Of a DNA stretch of 64,000 nt, positions 22,055-32,863 are shown piece by piece. The position numbers and the translations under genes were made by a program. The DNA comes from Micromussa lordhowensis (Eukaryota > Cnidaria > Anthozoa > Scleractinia > Lobophylliidae), in assembly GCA_964020085.1 (NCBI GenBank), contig OZ026606.1, forward strand, positions 21,322,573-21,386,572. The letters run 5' to 3'. Position 1 is the first letter of the stretch. Each line of letters starts with the position of its first letter. Under the pieces are notes generated by a model that saw only the letters and a program-made list of their open reading frames with translations, was not told the origin of the DNA and did no database searches.

Positions 22055-23203
22055 ATGTTTCGTCCGTTCTCTTTCTTTCTAATCCTCGTACAACTGACTC
22101 TAGTTGCGGCCTTCTTCTCACGACACTGCAGCAAAAACAACTGCGGAGACTGTGTAAGGTCGAGCTTCCTGTTCGCATCATGCAGATGGTGCAAAAGGGA
22201 TAACGAGTGCCATGCACCAGGCGATTTTCTAACGAACCCTTGCAAAGCAGCGGAAAATATTGTGGAGGAATCCCACTGTGCTGACGAATTATCAAGCTAC
22301 AATCCCGAATTATCGCTGAAGATGCTGTATCTCTCGGCAGCAGCGTATGACCAGTCAAATGACCTGGTACATCAGCAACAATGCCTCGACAATTCTCTCA
22401 CATCTGACAATTTTCAACTTCAAACTGTGGTTACGAAGATCTGTGATGCTGATGGTCATGACTGCTCTGGGTATGTTGCTGTCTCGCATACCTTAAAAGT
22501 TATCGTGGTCGCTTTTCGCGGCTCTAAGAATTTTGAGCAAGTGGCTAAACAGATTTTAGAAGTCCTACTCTCCCCAAAAGCCCAATTTCTTAACGGCCAG
22601 GTTCAGTCCTACTGGAAGAGAGGTTTTGATGTGTTATGGCCGAGCATGAAGACGGAGGTGAACACTCTCGTATCGCAGAATCCATCGTATCAGATCTGGG
22701 TCACGGGACATTCCTTAGGAGGAGCAATGGCATCGTTAACAAGTACTTGGCTCGCTTATTACAACATAGCTCCTCGTAAGAACATCATCTTGTACACATT
22801 TGGCATGCCTCGAGTTGGTAACTACGACTATGCTCGGCAGCACGATAAATTGGTCAACAACAGTTGGAGAGTTGTTAATGACGATGATTTGGTCCCTCAT
22901 TTCCCCAGTTTAGTTTCTGTGAGCTCTTTAAACGGCCCTTATCATCACGGAGTGGAAGCTTTCTACAGCGAGGAAGCTACTAGCGTGTATTCTCCACACA
23001 AGGAGTGTCACGGCAAACCATACAACGAAGATGCTACATGCAGTTTCTCCGAAGGGATCACATCTGATTCTATGAAGAAACACAAAACGTACTTCAGCAT
23101 TCCTGTGGGAACATTCTGGGAAACAGACTGTGTACCCCAGACACGCAGGAGGCGCGAAGAATCATCTAGAGAATTCCAGAAACAGCCGTTCAGAGGAGCT
23201 TAA
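22055..23203 (+). CDS. Secreted PSI-domain class-3 lipase, unit 1 (382 aa)
   Basis: Predicted secreted lipase/esterase. A signal peptide (about residues 1-22) precedes a PSI-like cysteine module (about 26-66, CRWCKRDNECHAPG) and a lipase_3 domain with VVVAFRGS. The nucleophile is S220 in GHSLGG, the acid D278 in DDLVPHFP, and the histidine H297/H298 in YHHGVEAF. The tail is basic (RRRREES) and may be cleaved or bind anionic surfaces. I start at ATG 22055 because the frame further upstream has only a GTG at 22028 and all copies share this ATG. The gene is intronless and complete. Its coding sequence is close to the unit 2, 3 and 4 copies, and the next unit begins about 430 bases downstream. 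Confidence 0.95.
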   Translation: MFRPFSFFLILVQLTLVAAFFSRHCSKNNCGDCVRSSFLFASCRWCKRDNECHAPGDFLTNPCKAAENIVEESHCADELSSYNPELSLKMLYLSAAAYDQSNDLVHQQQCLDNSLTSDNFQLQTVVTKICDADGHDCSGYVAVSHTLKVIVVAFRGSKNFEQVAKQILEVLLSPKAQFLNGQVQSYWKRGFDVLWPSMKTEVNTLVSQNPSYQIWVTGHSLGGAMASLTSTWLAYYNIAPRKNIILYTFGMPRVGNYDYARQHDKLVNNSWRVVNDDDLVPHFPSLVSVSSLNGPYHHGVEAFYSEEATSVYSPHKECHGKPYNEDATCSFSEGITSDSMKKHKTYFSIPVGTFWETDCVPQTRRRREESSREFQKQPFRGA

Positions 23204-23634
23204 AAAGATCGCTCACAGCTTGTATTGCGGATGGGCATTCTCCTTCTTTGTGACTCAATAGGCACACCAAGTTGTTTGCTCTAATGTAGTATTAATAATA
23301 TCTTATTTTAGATTTCTTTCAGTCGGTTTCGAGCCAGCATAAACTTGCAATCCACCGTAAGAAAAAAGATGGCGGCCGGACATTTTACCTCAATACCTTG
23401 CGAACCTAACACAGCGTATAGGACACAAGGAAAGCCAATTTTTTACAATATTTGTCCCTGTACTAAGGACATTGTGTATCGTAGGTTTGAAGATTTTATA
23501 ACCCTTCTGTACCTTTTTATGAACGTTGTTAAAGTTTTCGTGCGCTAAGAACTGTGGGTAAATGTACCAGTCGCCATCTTTTTTCCTACGGAGGATTGTG
23601 CGCAAGACCAGTTAAACCCGCTTAATTAAGACAA
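23204..23634. other. Lipase 3' flank, unit 1
   Basis: Shared by units 1, 2 and 4 and shortened in unit 3. Contains AAAAAAGATGGCGGCCGG and a short frame starting in it that is not a credible gene. No AATAAA directly after the stop was found. Confidence 0.5.
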
Positions 23635-23638
23635 TTAA

Positions 23639-24284
23639 GGCATGGCTCTTACTTTATTGCACCAAAATATTAGGGGGGGGGGGGGGGTGTGGTTAACCAC
23701 AGTAACCAAAATTTTTTTTACACTAATGAGTTTGCAAATTTTGTCACGTTTTATCTGAATGATATATGCAAATTAGGTCACGTGAATTGTTGTGGCCAAA
23801 AAATTCAAAGAACCTTTGAGCAAATACGGCACCAGTTTATACCAACAATTAACTTGAATGCACCTAGCTAGCTCAAAAGGTTAGCAACAAAAGATCTGTG
23901 CTCATACTTAAATATTTCATTAATTTGGAAAAGAATATGCACTTTATACTAGTGCCCAGTCCCCCAAAAAGTGATTTCTTATTTCATACTTATATTTTAA
24001 AAAAATCTCAAAACCTCCGAGCACAGAAATGATGTACCTAATAGTCTCAACATTTTAAAGCTAACGCCAGCTTCCTAGATGCTGTAAAAACTGCTGCAAT
24101 TTTGCTTAGAAGAAATTTCAGCTAAAAATAGCCTTGTAGGTCACGTGACAATATATGAGTCCATCTATATGGCTGCCGAAGGCCTTGCTCATAGTGATAT
24201 CCCAAAGCTATAAGGTGTTTTTAAAAAATGTCTAAAAAATAGACCACCCCTCAATTTTTTCATGAAAAGTTTTAAAGCCAGTTC
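23639..24284. mobile_element. TTAA-flanked GGCATGGCT element, unit 2
   Basis: TTAA on both sides (23635-23638 and 24285-24288). Outer ends GGCATGGCTCTTAC and AAAGCCAGTTC. It contains GTCACGTGAATTG and a G-run at 23674-23686 that varies in length between copies. Non-coding. Confidence 0.7.
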
Positions 24285-24979
24285 TTAATTTTGCCCCATT
24301 GGAGCGGTTATCGCCAATGTTTAGATGCTAGTGTTTGCAAGGTGCTTGTTGTTTTATGATTTTAATCAAATGATTGCTGGCAGGAGCTCAAGGACAGTTT
24401 TAGAATAGCGTCATTACGTTTGGGAATGAGCTAGTTATCAGTGCTTTTAATCCTTCAGCATATTCGGGTATATTGATCATTTAATTCCCCTTTTTCTGCG
24501 GCTGGTGACATTTCCTCGTTGTTAAGTTGAATAAATAATGATGATTGTCAAGTTATGACAGCTCTTCTGAGAAGCTCGAATAAAAAACATTGACAAGCTG
24601 TGTGCTGTACGTGGTATTTGTTGGGGTGATATCGGGAGGAAGCATGAAGGTAAGGCGTGCTTCCAAGCGGTATAAAGGAAACATTCTGCAAAACAGCTGA
24701 CAAGAACTCTGATGAGGTAAAATCTCTTTTAAAATCGCACTATTCAAACACTTTTTAACTGAACTCTACTCGCAAAAATCCATTGGCTGTTTGAAGCACG
24801 TTCTGCGAGGGCTTTAGTAACTTAACGTGCACTCTCATTTCCCTTTTTTTCGCTTATACAAATCTCCTTATTTTTCTGATCGCCACTGCGAAAATATTAT
24901 CGTTGTAGCTATTTTGGATTAACCCTAAGTCCGTAAATTGAGCCCTTTCCGTGCCCATGACCGAGCAATAGCGAAGAAT

Positions 24980-25293
24980 GGGGCTATGAAGCCCATGTAC
25001 AGAATATTTTTAAACTTTGCCAAAAGTTGCATCTTCTCATGCTTATCAAAAGTTGATAATATAAAAAAATTTCACCGTGCCGTTTTTGAAATATAAGCCC
25101 CTAAAGCCGCAGTTAAGGGTGTTTTTAGGAGGTCATACTGTTGCTATGGTAACGTATTGTGTAACGAAAATGATGCCAATGTGTTAACCAATGATTGCTC
25201 AGTGTTTTGATGCCATAATTGTAGCATCAAGTGATAAAGAATGGTTATAATGACCCATCCAAACCTAAGTGTTAGAAACTGTTTTGAGCCACC
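24980..25293. mobile_element. Half of the inverted TTAA pair, unit 2
   Basis: Only the right-hand 314-bp member remains. The left member and the CGAGTTGGCCTGTGACGTC flank next to it are deleted. It ends GTTTTGAGCCACC then TTAA (25294-25297). The full pair is seen in units 3 and 5, and units 1 and 4 have the empty site. Confidence 0.8.
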
Positions 25294-25297
25294 TTAA

Positions 25298-26409
25298 GGT
25301 AACTTCTTAGTATTGCATTGCGCATCCCTACTGCGCACGAGTTTTCGCGTCATTAGAGACCTTAAGATACCCCGGTTCCGGGTACGGGTAGGGGTCAGAT
25401 CACCCGTACCCGTACTCGGTTACACGGGAAGCCAATCGAACTTAAGATACACCGGGTGACACCGGGTACGATCTGGGCAAAAATGTGTGCAAAAAACTGG
25501 GTTGTAGTAAAGAAAATTTCTCCACATTTGTGCTTGAAAAATACTTTTTCGTAATCCCAAAACGCTTCAAATCAGAAAGACAAGTGTTTATGTAATGAAG
25601 AATCTGGATACCATTCTGGTCTAATAAGCAAAAATAAAGACCATAAAAACTTAATTACTCGTTTCTCCATTCTCACCCGGCGCTAGCATACGGGTAGACC
25701 ACCGATTACCACGGGAACACGTGTAGTTTTACGGGAATGACACGATCACATGGTCATTACATGAATTCAAAATGGCGCTAGCCGTACCCGTGCGTGAAAT
25801 CGGGCTATTTTAAGGTGCCTATTAGCGCGTAAACATGAGCTCGTGCGCGTAAAAAACCTAAGAGATTTCCCTCAAACTAAGCTAGATAGCGAAATAAATG
25901 CTTCTTTTCTATTAAACGAGCTCGGTGACCCCCGATTTTTTGTTTTGGTATTTGCTAAGAACAGTCCAATAAAGATCACATTTGAAGAAGGAAAAAAGTT
26001 TCATAGCAGAACATGATTTTTTTGCAAAATAGTTCCATACTGGGTGTATTTTGACCACGGCGAGGACTTCAAGCTAACCACGCAACGGTCCGAAAATGTG
26101 CAGTATTCCCGCAACAAGGCAATCAAAAATGGCTTAAATGAAGCAATGCTACTGACGAATATAAGAAGCTTTACTTTCAAGATAAAATTTTGTGTCTTTC
26201 AAGTAATCAAGACTTAATTCTGTATGCAGATGATTCGAATTTTAAACGTGCAACCAGTAAAGATACCCCATTTTAAGAGCCGCCTGACGCGTAAACAAGC
26301 ACGGTGACCCCATCTTTTTATCGCATTTTTTGAATGGTCATATCATGAATTTTAACTATGCCAAGTTTCCAAAAAAGTTTGATAGTAGACCAATTTCAAG
26401 GGAATTACC
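25298..26409. mobile_element. TTAA-flanked GGTAACTCC element, unit 2
   Basis: TTAA at 25294-25297 and 26410-26413. About 1.11 kb, with the same termini as in unit 1 but none of the nested insertions. Includes the CGGGTA hairpin and a CGGTGACCCC motif twice. Non-coding. Confidence 0.72.
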
Positions 26410-26743
26410 TTAAGAAGATTGTATGCGAACATGCGACAGTGTGATTCAAAATCGTTGCAGGATGCAAGGAAGATGTGTTTTTGGAGGGATTCGTAGTACA
26501 GCATACTTAGGAGAAAGCAATCCTCTTCCAATGACACTCGTCCAGATGCGAGAAAAAGCCGAAAGCATTACGAGCTGAAACACGTTTATGACAGACAAAA
26601 TACAGCAGTTGTCAGCAAAGACAGTAGACTGTAACCACTATTTCGTAATCCTACAGAACAAGGAAGTGGAGCGCATAGCCCTGACAGCCTTAAGGAAACA
26701 AAAATAAAATACTTTTAACGTGTAACACTGAGCGAAAAATAGT

Positions 26744-26819
26744 TGACTCGATCTATCAGGAAGCACAAAACGTACTTCAGCATTCCAGTGGGAACATTCT
26801 GGTAGACAAATTGTGTTCA
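26744..26819 (+). pseudogene. Lipase relic, unit 2 (further shortened)
   Basis: Only the C-terminal portion (AAGCACAAAACGTACTTCAGC, GGGAACATTCTGGTAGAC) survives. The PSI portion present in the other units has been deleted. The TAG replaces the tryptophan codon of the intact genes. Confidence 0.82.
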
Positions 26820-29057
26820 ATGAACGCGTAACAGACACGAAACATTAGTCCACTGCAGTGGAGGTCATCAAAGATGTTGCATGTGGCGATATAGAAATCG
26901 TAGTTTTGTTGATAGGAATATATCGATTGCTGTCATTAATAAAATAACGCCTGAATATTTCAGGGTTGACCTCGAATGATTTTAGCGGCTACGAATGTAC
27001 CAATGTCTCAACGCCAAACTGGAAAAGTAGGCTTGGAAAAGTAGGCTTTTAAGTACTTTTATTGCATAGTTCTAGTTATCTGGGTGTTTCACTGTTCTTT
27101 TTTTTAAACTCGTATACAGCGGCTATGTAATCATAGCTCACTAGCATGCATGCGATGATGAAAATAAAATACTTGGTTTCATGATCCAGAACTGCCTTCT
27201 TACTGAAGTCTGCATTGTGGGCGAAGTGGTTTTACCGCCTCAGTTTATCCAGGTTTCTGTAGTATCAAGGGCCCACAATGAGTTTTCTAATTCAATTAAC
27301 CTGGATGAGATTCTACTCCATTGGGGGGTCATCTCCCGAAGAGGTAATTTGAGAGTAAAGTGTCTCTCAGTTATCAAGAAGACAGCGTTAAGGCAACGAG
27401 GAAATTGGATCAACACAAAGTGGAACTGCCGATGACATGTCCGCGTCGCTTGTATGTCAAACTGCTTATAACTGCTGTGACAGCAATTAGGAAATTCCAG
27501 ACCAAAACTAGATAGCTGCATTTGTTTCGTTGGGAACCCAGCTGACACATACAAATGTCAGGTCATTTGCATGAGGGACATTAATTAAACTTTTTAATAT
27601 TACGTTTTGGAAAGAGGTTCTTTTCAGGTATCCAATAGAGACCCTTTATGGATATAACTTTACCTAATGTAGAGCTGTGTTTGCCTGAAACAACACTTCA
27701 ATTTGACATTAAAATCTTTTTGGAATTCGCTAAGTGCTCTTAAGCATTCACGTATTGTTTTTTGATCTCCTGTTCCATCAAATTACGAAACTAAGAGTTA
27801 GTTTCTAGGTAACATCCGGTACTTTGATTATTTAGCTGCCGGTTGCCATCTCATTGCTACCAATTATTAAGACATTTGAAGGATTGTTCGCAGACCCCTA
27901 ACTCATATCAGTCGAAGGTCCAACGGATGAGATATTTCGAGCGAACAATTGTACAAGAAGTCAATCCAAACGCAGTAAGTTATGCGGATGTATAATACTT
28001 TAATAACTAGCTTTTTCAGCAGTGAGTTACCCGTGATTTCGTGCGCTGGATGGGGCCAAGAGAGTGTAGGAGCAAAGCTCCTTTCAGAAAGCCGTTCCTT
28101 TAACAAGACAAATCCAATATCCTTTTAGACAAATGAAAAAGTCGAAAACTTAGTTTTCTTTTTCTTCCTTAAATGTTTTCAGTGGGAAAGCCAAGCCGAA
28201 ATAAAAAAGGCCATAATAAGTATGAAGACAAGTACACAGGTCTCAACAAGGGAAATAATCGTTTTCTGCTTTATTCAGTTTTTCTTTTTTTTTTTGCAAT
28301 TTGCCTATCAAGTACCGCAAACAATCAAATGCAACGAGGATATTTTCACAAAAAAGACACATTCATTAACAATTTTTGTAATAATAAAAAGGAAAATTTC
28401 AGACTGCGTCATTGTTTTCGAGCTTGTGACCCAATGTCGTTGTAAACGTTGTTTAGACCATTGTTCACGCAGCCTTTCTTCGCTCACATGAGAAGAAGAT
28501 CCCGAGAGAAGATCCAGAGTCGATTTTGAAAATCTTGCTTCTTAAGGAGCTCCATATGGTGGACAATCAGTGCCATGTATGTATGTGTATTAATTTATGT
28601 TCGAAAAACCACCTGCCCTCCCAGAAGGCACTCTGCTCTTCGAGGATGCAACGTGGCCAAGTGGGTAGGAAGTCTAACTTGAAAATTGAAGGTCGCGGAC
28701 TGTTTGGTTGGAGAGTTCTTTAGCCGCGGTAGACCAGAGTTTAAATCTAAATAACCAACTGGTTTGTCCTCCTGTTAGTTAGAGCTTTTAATTTTGTTCT
28801 GTTCTGATTTAAATTATTGGCACTCGTTCACTTAATTGTGCATTTACACAAGCTCATCTCTGAAACGAGGTCGGTGGTCCCCTTGATAACAAGGAACTCA
28901 TTATCTGAACACAAGAAAAATTTAAAATACTCTATGTCAAGAGATTATAATCTCTTGTCTATGTATTACAAGATCTTTAGCGCTTAGGTGACTTCACAAA
29001 TATTTATCCACAGGGCTGTGAGTCTGTTTCAAAGTGCCAAACATCCCGTCGCTGTTG
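26820..29057. other. Lipase 5' flank, unit 2
   Basis: Collinear with 19650-22054 but shorter. Shares GGAAAAGTAGGCTTGGAAAAG with unit 4 only (51555-51575). Also holds the 89-codon counterpart (28222-28491) of the unit-1 small frame. No other gene is visible. Confidence 0.5.
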
Positions 29058-30212
29058 ATGATGTTTCGTTCGTTCTCTTTCTTTCTAATCATCGCACAAC
29101 TGACTCTAGTTGCGGCCTTCTTCTTCTCACAACCCTGTAGCAAAAACAACTGCGGAGACTGTGCCAGGTCGAGCATCCTGTTCACATCATGCAGATGGTG
29201 CAAAAGGGATAACGAGTGCCATGTACCAGGCGATTTTGCAAATAACCCTTGCAAAGCAGCGGAAAATATTGTGGAGGAATCCCACTGTGCTGACGAATTA
29301 TCAAGCTACAATCCCGAATTATCGCTGAAGATGTTGTATCTCTCGGCAGCAGCGTATGACCAGTCTAATGACCTGGTACATCAGCAACAATGCCTCGACA
29401 ATTCTCTCACATCTGACAACTTTCAACTTCAGACTGTGGTTACGAAGATCTGTGATGCTGCTGGTCATGATTGCTCTGGGTATGTTGCTGTTTCGCATAC
29501 CTTAAAAGTTATCGTGGTCGCTTTTCGCGGCTCTAAGAATTTTGAGCAAGTGGTTAAACAGATTTTAGAAGTCCTACTCTCCCCCAAAACGCAATTTCTA
29601 GACGGCCAGGTTCAGTCCTACTGGAAGAGAGGTTTTGATGTGTTGTGGCCGAGCATGAAGACGGAAGTGAACACTCTCGTTTCGCAGAATCCATCGTATC
29701 AGATCTGGGTCACGGGACATTCCTTAGGAGGAGCAATGGCATCGTTGGCAAGTACTTGGCTCGCTTATTACAACATAGCTCCTCGTAAGAACATCATCTT
29801 GTACACATTTGGCATGCCTCGAGTTGGTAACTACGACTATGCTCGGCAGCACGATAAATTGGTCAACAACAGTTGGAGAGTTGTTAATGACGATGATTTG
29901 GTCCCTCATTTCCCCACTTTAATTTCTGTGAGCGCTTTCAACGGCCCTTATCATCACGGAGTGGAAGCTTTCTACAGCGAGGAAGCTACTAGCGTGTATT
30001 CTACACACAAGGAGTGTCACGGCAAACCATACAACGAAGATGCTACATGCAGCTTCTCCGAAGGGATCACATCTGATTCTATGAAGAAACACAAATCGTA
30101 CTTCAGCATTCCTGTGGGAACATTCTGGGAAACAGACTGTGTACCCCAGAAACGCAGGAGGCGCGAAGAATCATCTAGACAATTCCAGAAACAGCCGTTC
30201 AGAGGAGCTTAA
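29058..30212 (+). CDS. Secreted PSI-domain class-3 lipase, unit 2 (384 aa)
   Basis: Same architecture as the unit-1 gene: signal peptide ending near VAAFFFS, PSI-like module, and a lipase domain with VVVAFRGS, S222 in GHSLGG, DDDLVPHFP and YHHGVEAF. The coding frame starts at tandem ATG codons (29058 and 29061); the longer form is given. Its protein differs from the unit-4 gene by only about seven residues (for example DNFQ/DNYQ, AAGHD/AAGLD, HKSYF/HKTYF). This fits the finding that units 2/3 and 4/5 are duplicates of one block. Intact and intronless, so presumably functional. Confidence 0.95.
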   Translation: MMFRSFSFFLIIAQLTLVAAFFFSQPCSKNNCGDCARSSILFTSCRWCKRDNECHVPGDFANNPCKAAENIVEESHCADELSSYNPELSLKMLYLSAAAYDQSNDLVHQQQCLDNSLTSDNFQLQTVVTKICDAAGHDCSGYVAVSHTLKVIVVAFRGSKNFEQVVKQILEVLLSPKTQFLDGQVQSYWKRGFDVLWPSMKTEVNTLVSQNPSYQIWVTGHSLGGAMASLASTWLAYYNIAPRKNIILYTFGMPRVGNYDYARQHDKLVNNSWRVVNDDDLVPHFPTLISVSAFNGPYHHGVEAFYSEEATSVYSTHKECHGKPYNEDATCSFSEGITSDSMKKHKSYFSIPVGTFWETDCVPQKRRRREESSRQFQKQPFRGA

Positions 30213-30498
30213 AAAGATCGCTCACAGCTTGTATTGCGGATGGGCATTCTCCTTCTTTGTGACACCAATTTGTTTGCTCTAATGTAGTATTAATAATATC
30301 TTATTTTAGATTTCTTTCAGTCGGTTTCGAGCCAGCATAAACTTGCAATCCACCGTAAGAAAAAAGATGGCGGCCGGACATTTTACCTCAATACCTTGCG
30401 AACCTAACACAGCGTATAAGACACAAGGAAAGCCAATTTTTTACAATATTTGTCCCTGTACTAAGGACATTGTGTATCGTAGGTTTGAAGATTTTATA

Positions 30499-30671
30499 CA
30501 CCTTATTCCAAAATGGCCGCCATTTTAGTGTTCTTTTGTTTGCTTGCAAATTAGCCCTTGTTGCCTCGTTCAAGGGAAAATATTCGAGTTTAAGTTAAGA
30601 ACGAGGCAACAAGGGCTAATTTGAAGGCAAACAAAAGACCGCCAAAATAGTGGCCATTTTGGAATAAGGTG
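30499..30671. mobile_element. 173-bp palindromic MITE with TATA target duplication
   Basis: Termini CACCTTATTCCAAAATGGC and GCCATTTTGGAATAAGGTG form near full-length hairpin arms of about 75 bases around AAAATATTCGAG. The flanks read ..TTTTATA and TATAACCC.., while units 1 and 4 have the empty site GATTTTATAACCC, so the 4-bp TATA was duplicated. It is unique to unit 2, so it arrived after the unit and block duplications. Confidence 0.92.
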
Positions 30672-30813
30672 TATAACCCTTCTGTATCTTTTTATGAAAG
30701 TTGTTAAAGTTTTCGTGCGCTAAGAACTGTGGGTAAATGTACCAGTCGCCATCTTTTTTCCTACGGAGGATTGTGCACAAGACCAGTTAAACCCGCTTAA
30801 TTAAGACAATTAA

Positions 30814-31464
30814 GGCATGGCTCTTACTTTATTGCACCAAAATATTAGGGGGGTGGTTTATCTTCTAAGGCTTTACCCACAGTAACCTAAATTTTTTTTA
30901 CACTAATGAGTTTGCAAATTTTGTCACGTTTTATCTGAATGATATATGCAAATTAGGTCACGTGAATTGTTGTGGCCAAAAAATTCAAAGAACCTTTGAG
31001 CAAATACGGCACCAGTTTATACCAACAATTAACTTCAATGCACCTAGCTACCTCAAAATGTTAGCAACAAAAGATCTGTGCTCGTACTTAAATATTTCAT
31101 TAATTTTGAAAAGAAATGGCATTTTATTCTAGTGCCCAGTCCACCAAAGAGTGATTTCTTATTTCATACTTATATTTTAGAACAATCTCAAGAAGTCCGG
31201 GCACAGAAATGATATACCTAATAGTCTTAACATTTTAAAGCTAACGCCAGCTTCCTAGATGCTTTACAAACTGCTGCAACTTTGCTTAGAAGAAATTTGA
31301 GCTAAAAATAGCCTTGCAGGTCACGTGACAATATATGAGTCCATCTATATGGCTGCCGAACGTCTTGCTCATAGTGATATCCCAAAGCTATAAGGTGTTT
31401 TTTAAAAATGTCTAAAAAATAGACCACCCCTCACTTTTTTCATGAAAAGTTTTAAAGCCAGGCC
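30814..31464. mobile_element. TTAA-flanked GGCATGGCT element, unit 3
   Basis: TTAA at 30810-30813 and 31465-31468. Here the right end is AAAGCCAGGCC, which pairs better with the left GGCATGGCT than in units 1, 2 and 4. Confidence 0.72.
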
Positions 31465-32211
31465 TTAATTGTCTTGAGCCGTTCTAGCCCCATTGGTTAT
31501 CGTCAATGTTTAGATGCTAGTGTTTGTAAGGTGCTTGCTGGTTTATGATTTTAATCAAATGATTGCTGACAGGAGCTCAAGGACAGTTTTAGAATAGCGT
31601 CATTAGGTTTGTGAATGAGCTATTTGTCAGTGCTTTTAATCCTTCAGCTCAGCAACTGGTATATTGATCATTTAATTCCCCTTTTTCTGCGGCTGGTGAC
31701 ATTTCCTCGTTGTTAAGTTGAATAAATAATGATGATTGTCAAGTTATGACAGCTCTTCTGAGAAGCTCGAATAAACTACATTGACAAGCTGTGTGCTGTA
31801 CGTGGTATTTGTTGGGGTGATATCGGGGGAAAGCATGAAGGTAAGGCGTGCTTTCAAGCGGTATAAAGGAAACATTCTGCAAAACAGCTGACAAGAACTC
31901 TGATGAGGTAAAATCTCTTTTAAAATCGCACTATTTAAACACTTTTTAACTGAACTCTACTCAAAAAAATCCATTGGCTGTTTGAAGCACGTTCTGCGAG
32001 GGCTTTAGTAACTTAACGTGCACTCTCAGTTACCTTTATTTCCGCTTATACAAATCTCCTTATTTTTCTGATCGCCACTGCGACGAAATTATCGTTGTAG
32101 CTATTTTGGATTAACCCTAAGTCCGTAAATTGAGCCCTTTCCGTGCCCATGACCGAGCAATCGCGAAGAATGGGGCGAGTTGGCCTGTGACGTCATCGAG
32201 TTTGCTGTTAA

Positions 32212-32859
32212 GGTGGCTCAAAACAGTTTCCAGCACTTATATTTGCATGGGTCGTTATAACCATTCGTTATCACTTGATGCTACAATCACGGTATCAAAA
32301 AACTGCCCGATCATTGGTGAAGACGTTGGTACCATTTTTGTGACACAATACGTTACCATAGCAACATTATAATCTCCTAAAAACACCCTTAATTGCAGCT
32401 TTAGGGGCTTATAATTCAAAAACGGCACGGTGAAATTTTTTTATATTATCAACTTTTGATAAGCATGACAAGATGCAACTTTTGGCTAGGTTTAAAAAAA
32501 TCTGTACATGGGGTTCAGAGCCACCTTAAATTTTCGAAAAATTAAGGTGGCTCTGAAGCCCATGTACAGAATATTTTTAAACTTTGCCAAAAGTTGCATC
32601 TTATCATGCTTATCAAAAGTTAAAATATAAAAAAATTTCACCGTGCCGTTTTTGAAATATAAGCCCCTAAAGCCGCAGTTAAGGGTGTTTTTAGGAGGTC
32701 ATACTGTTGCTATGGTAACGTATTGTGTAACGAAAATGATGCCAATGTGTTAACCAATGATTGCTCAGTGTTTTGATGCCATAATTGTAGCATCAAGTGA
32801 TAAAGAATGGTTATAATGACCCATCCAAACCTAAGTGTTAGAAACTGTTTTGAGCCACC
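32212..32859. mobile_element. Inverted pair of 314-bp TTAA elements, unit 3
   Basis: Two 314-bp elements in opposite orientation (32212-32525 and 32546-32859). Each is bounded by GGTGGCTC and GAGCCACC and each touches TTAA. Between them lie 20 bases, TTAAATTTTCGAAAAATTAA. The outer TTAA copies are at 32208-32211 and 32860-32863. Units 1 and 4 show the uninterrupted site TGCTGTTAAGGTAACTCC, proving insertion with TTAA duplication. No coding capacity. The TTAA target suggests mobilisation by a piggyBac- or Kolobok-type transposase. Confidence 0.92.
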
Positions 32860-32863
32860 TTAA

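Larger units (their letters stand above)
14587..23634 (+). repeat. Lipase array unit 1
   Basis: First unit of the tandem array. It begins inside the leading TTAA element, without the flanking TTAA seen in units 2-5, so this is the left edge of the array. Order: leading TTAA element, conserved non-coding 15186-15948, GGTAACTCC element enlarged by nested insertions, lipase relic, long conserved non-coding stretch 19650-22054, lipase gene, and a 3' flank with AAAAAAGATGGCGGCCGG. At about 20369 it keeps the empty TTAA site (GTATTAAGTGCCC) that is filled in units 3 and 5. Confidence 0.85.
23639..30809 (+). repeat. Lipase array unit 2 (shortest, about 7.2 kb)
   Basis: Closest to the ancestral unit length. 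It lacks the LINEs of units 3-5. Its private features are half of the inverted TTAA pair (24980-25293), a shortened lipase relic and a MITE in the lipase 3' flank. The right half, from about 27000, is most like unit 4. Confidence 0.88.

Noticed and set aside
22053..22358. Antisense frames over the lipase genes (also 29724, 42805, 54260)
   Set aside because: Shadows of the strongly conserved lipase frame on the other strand.
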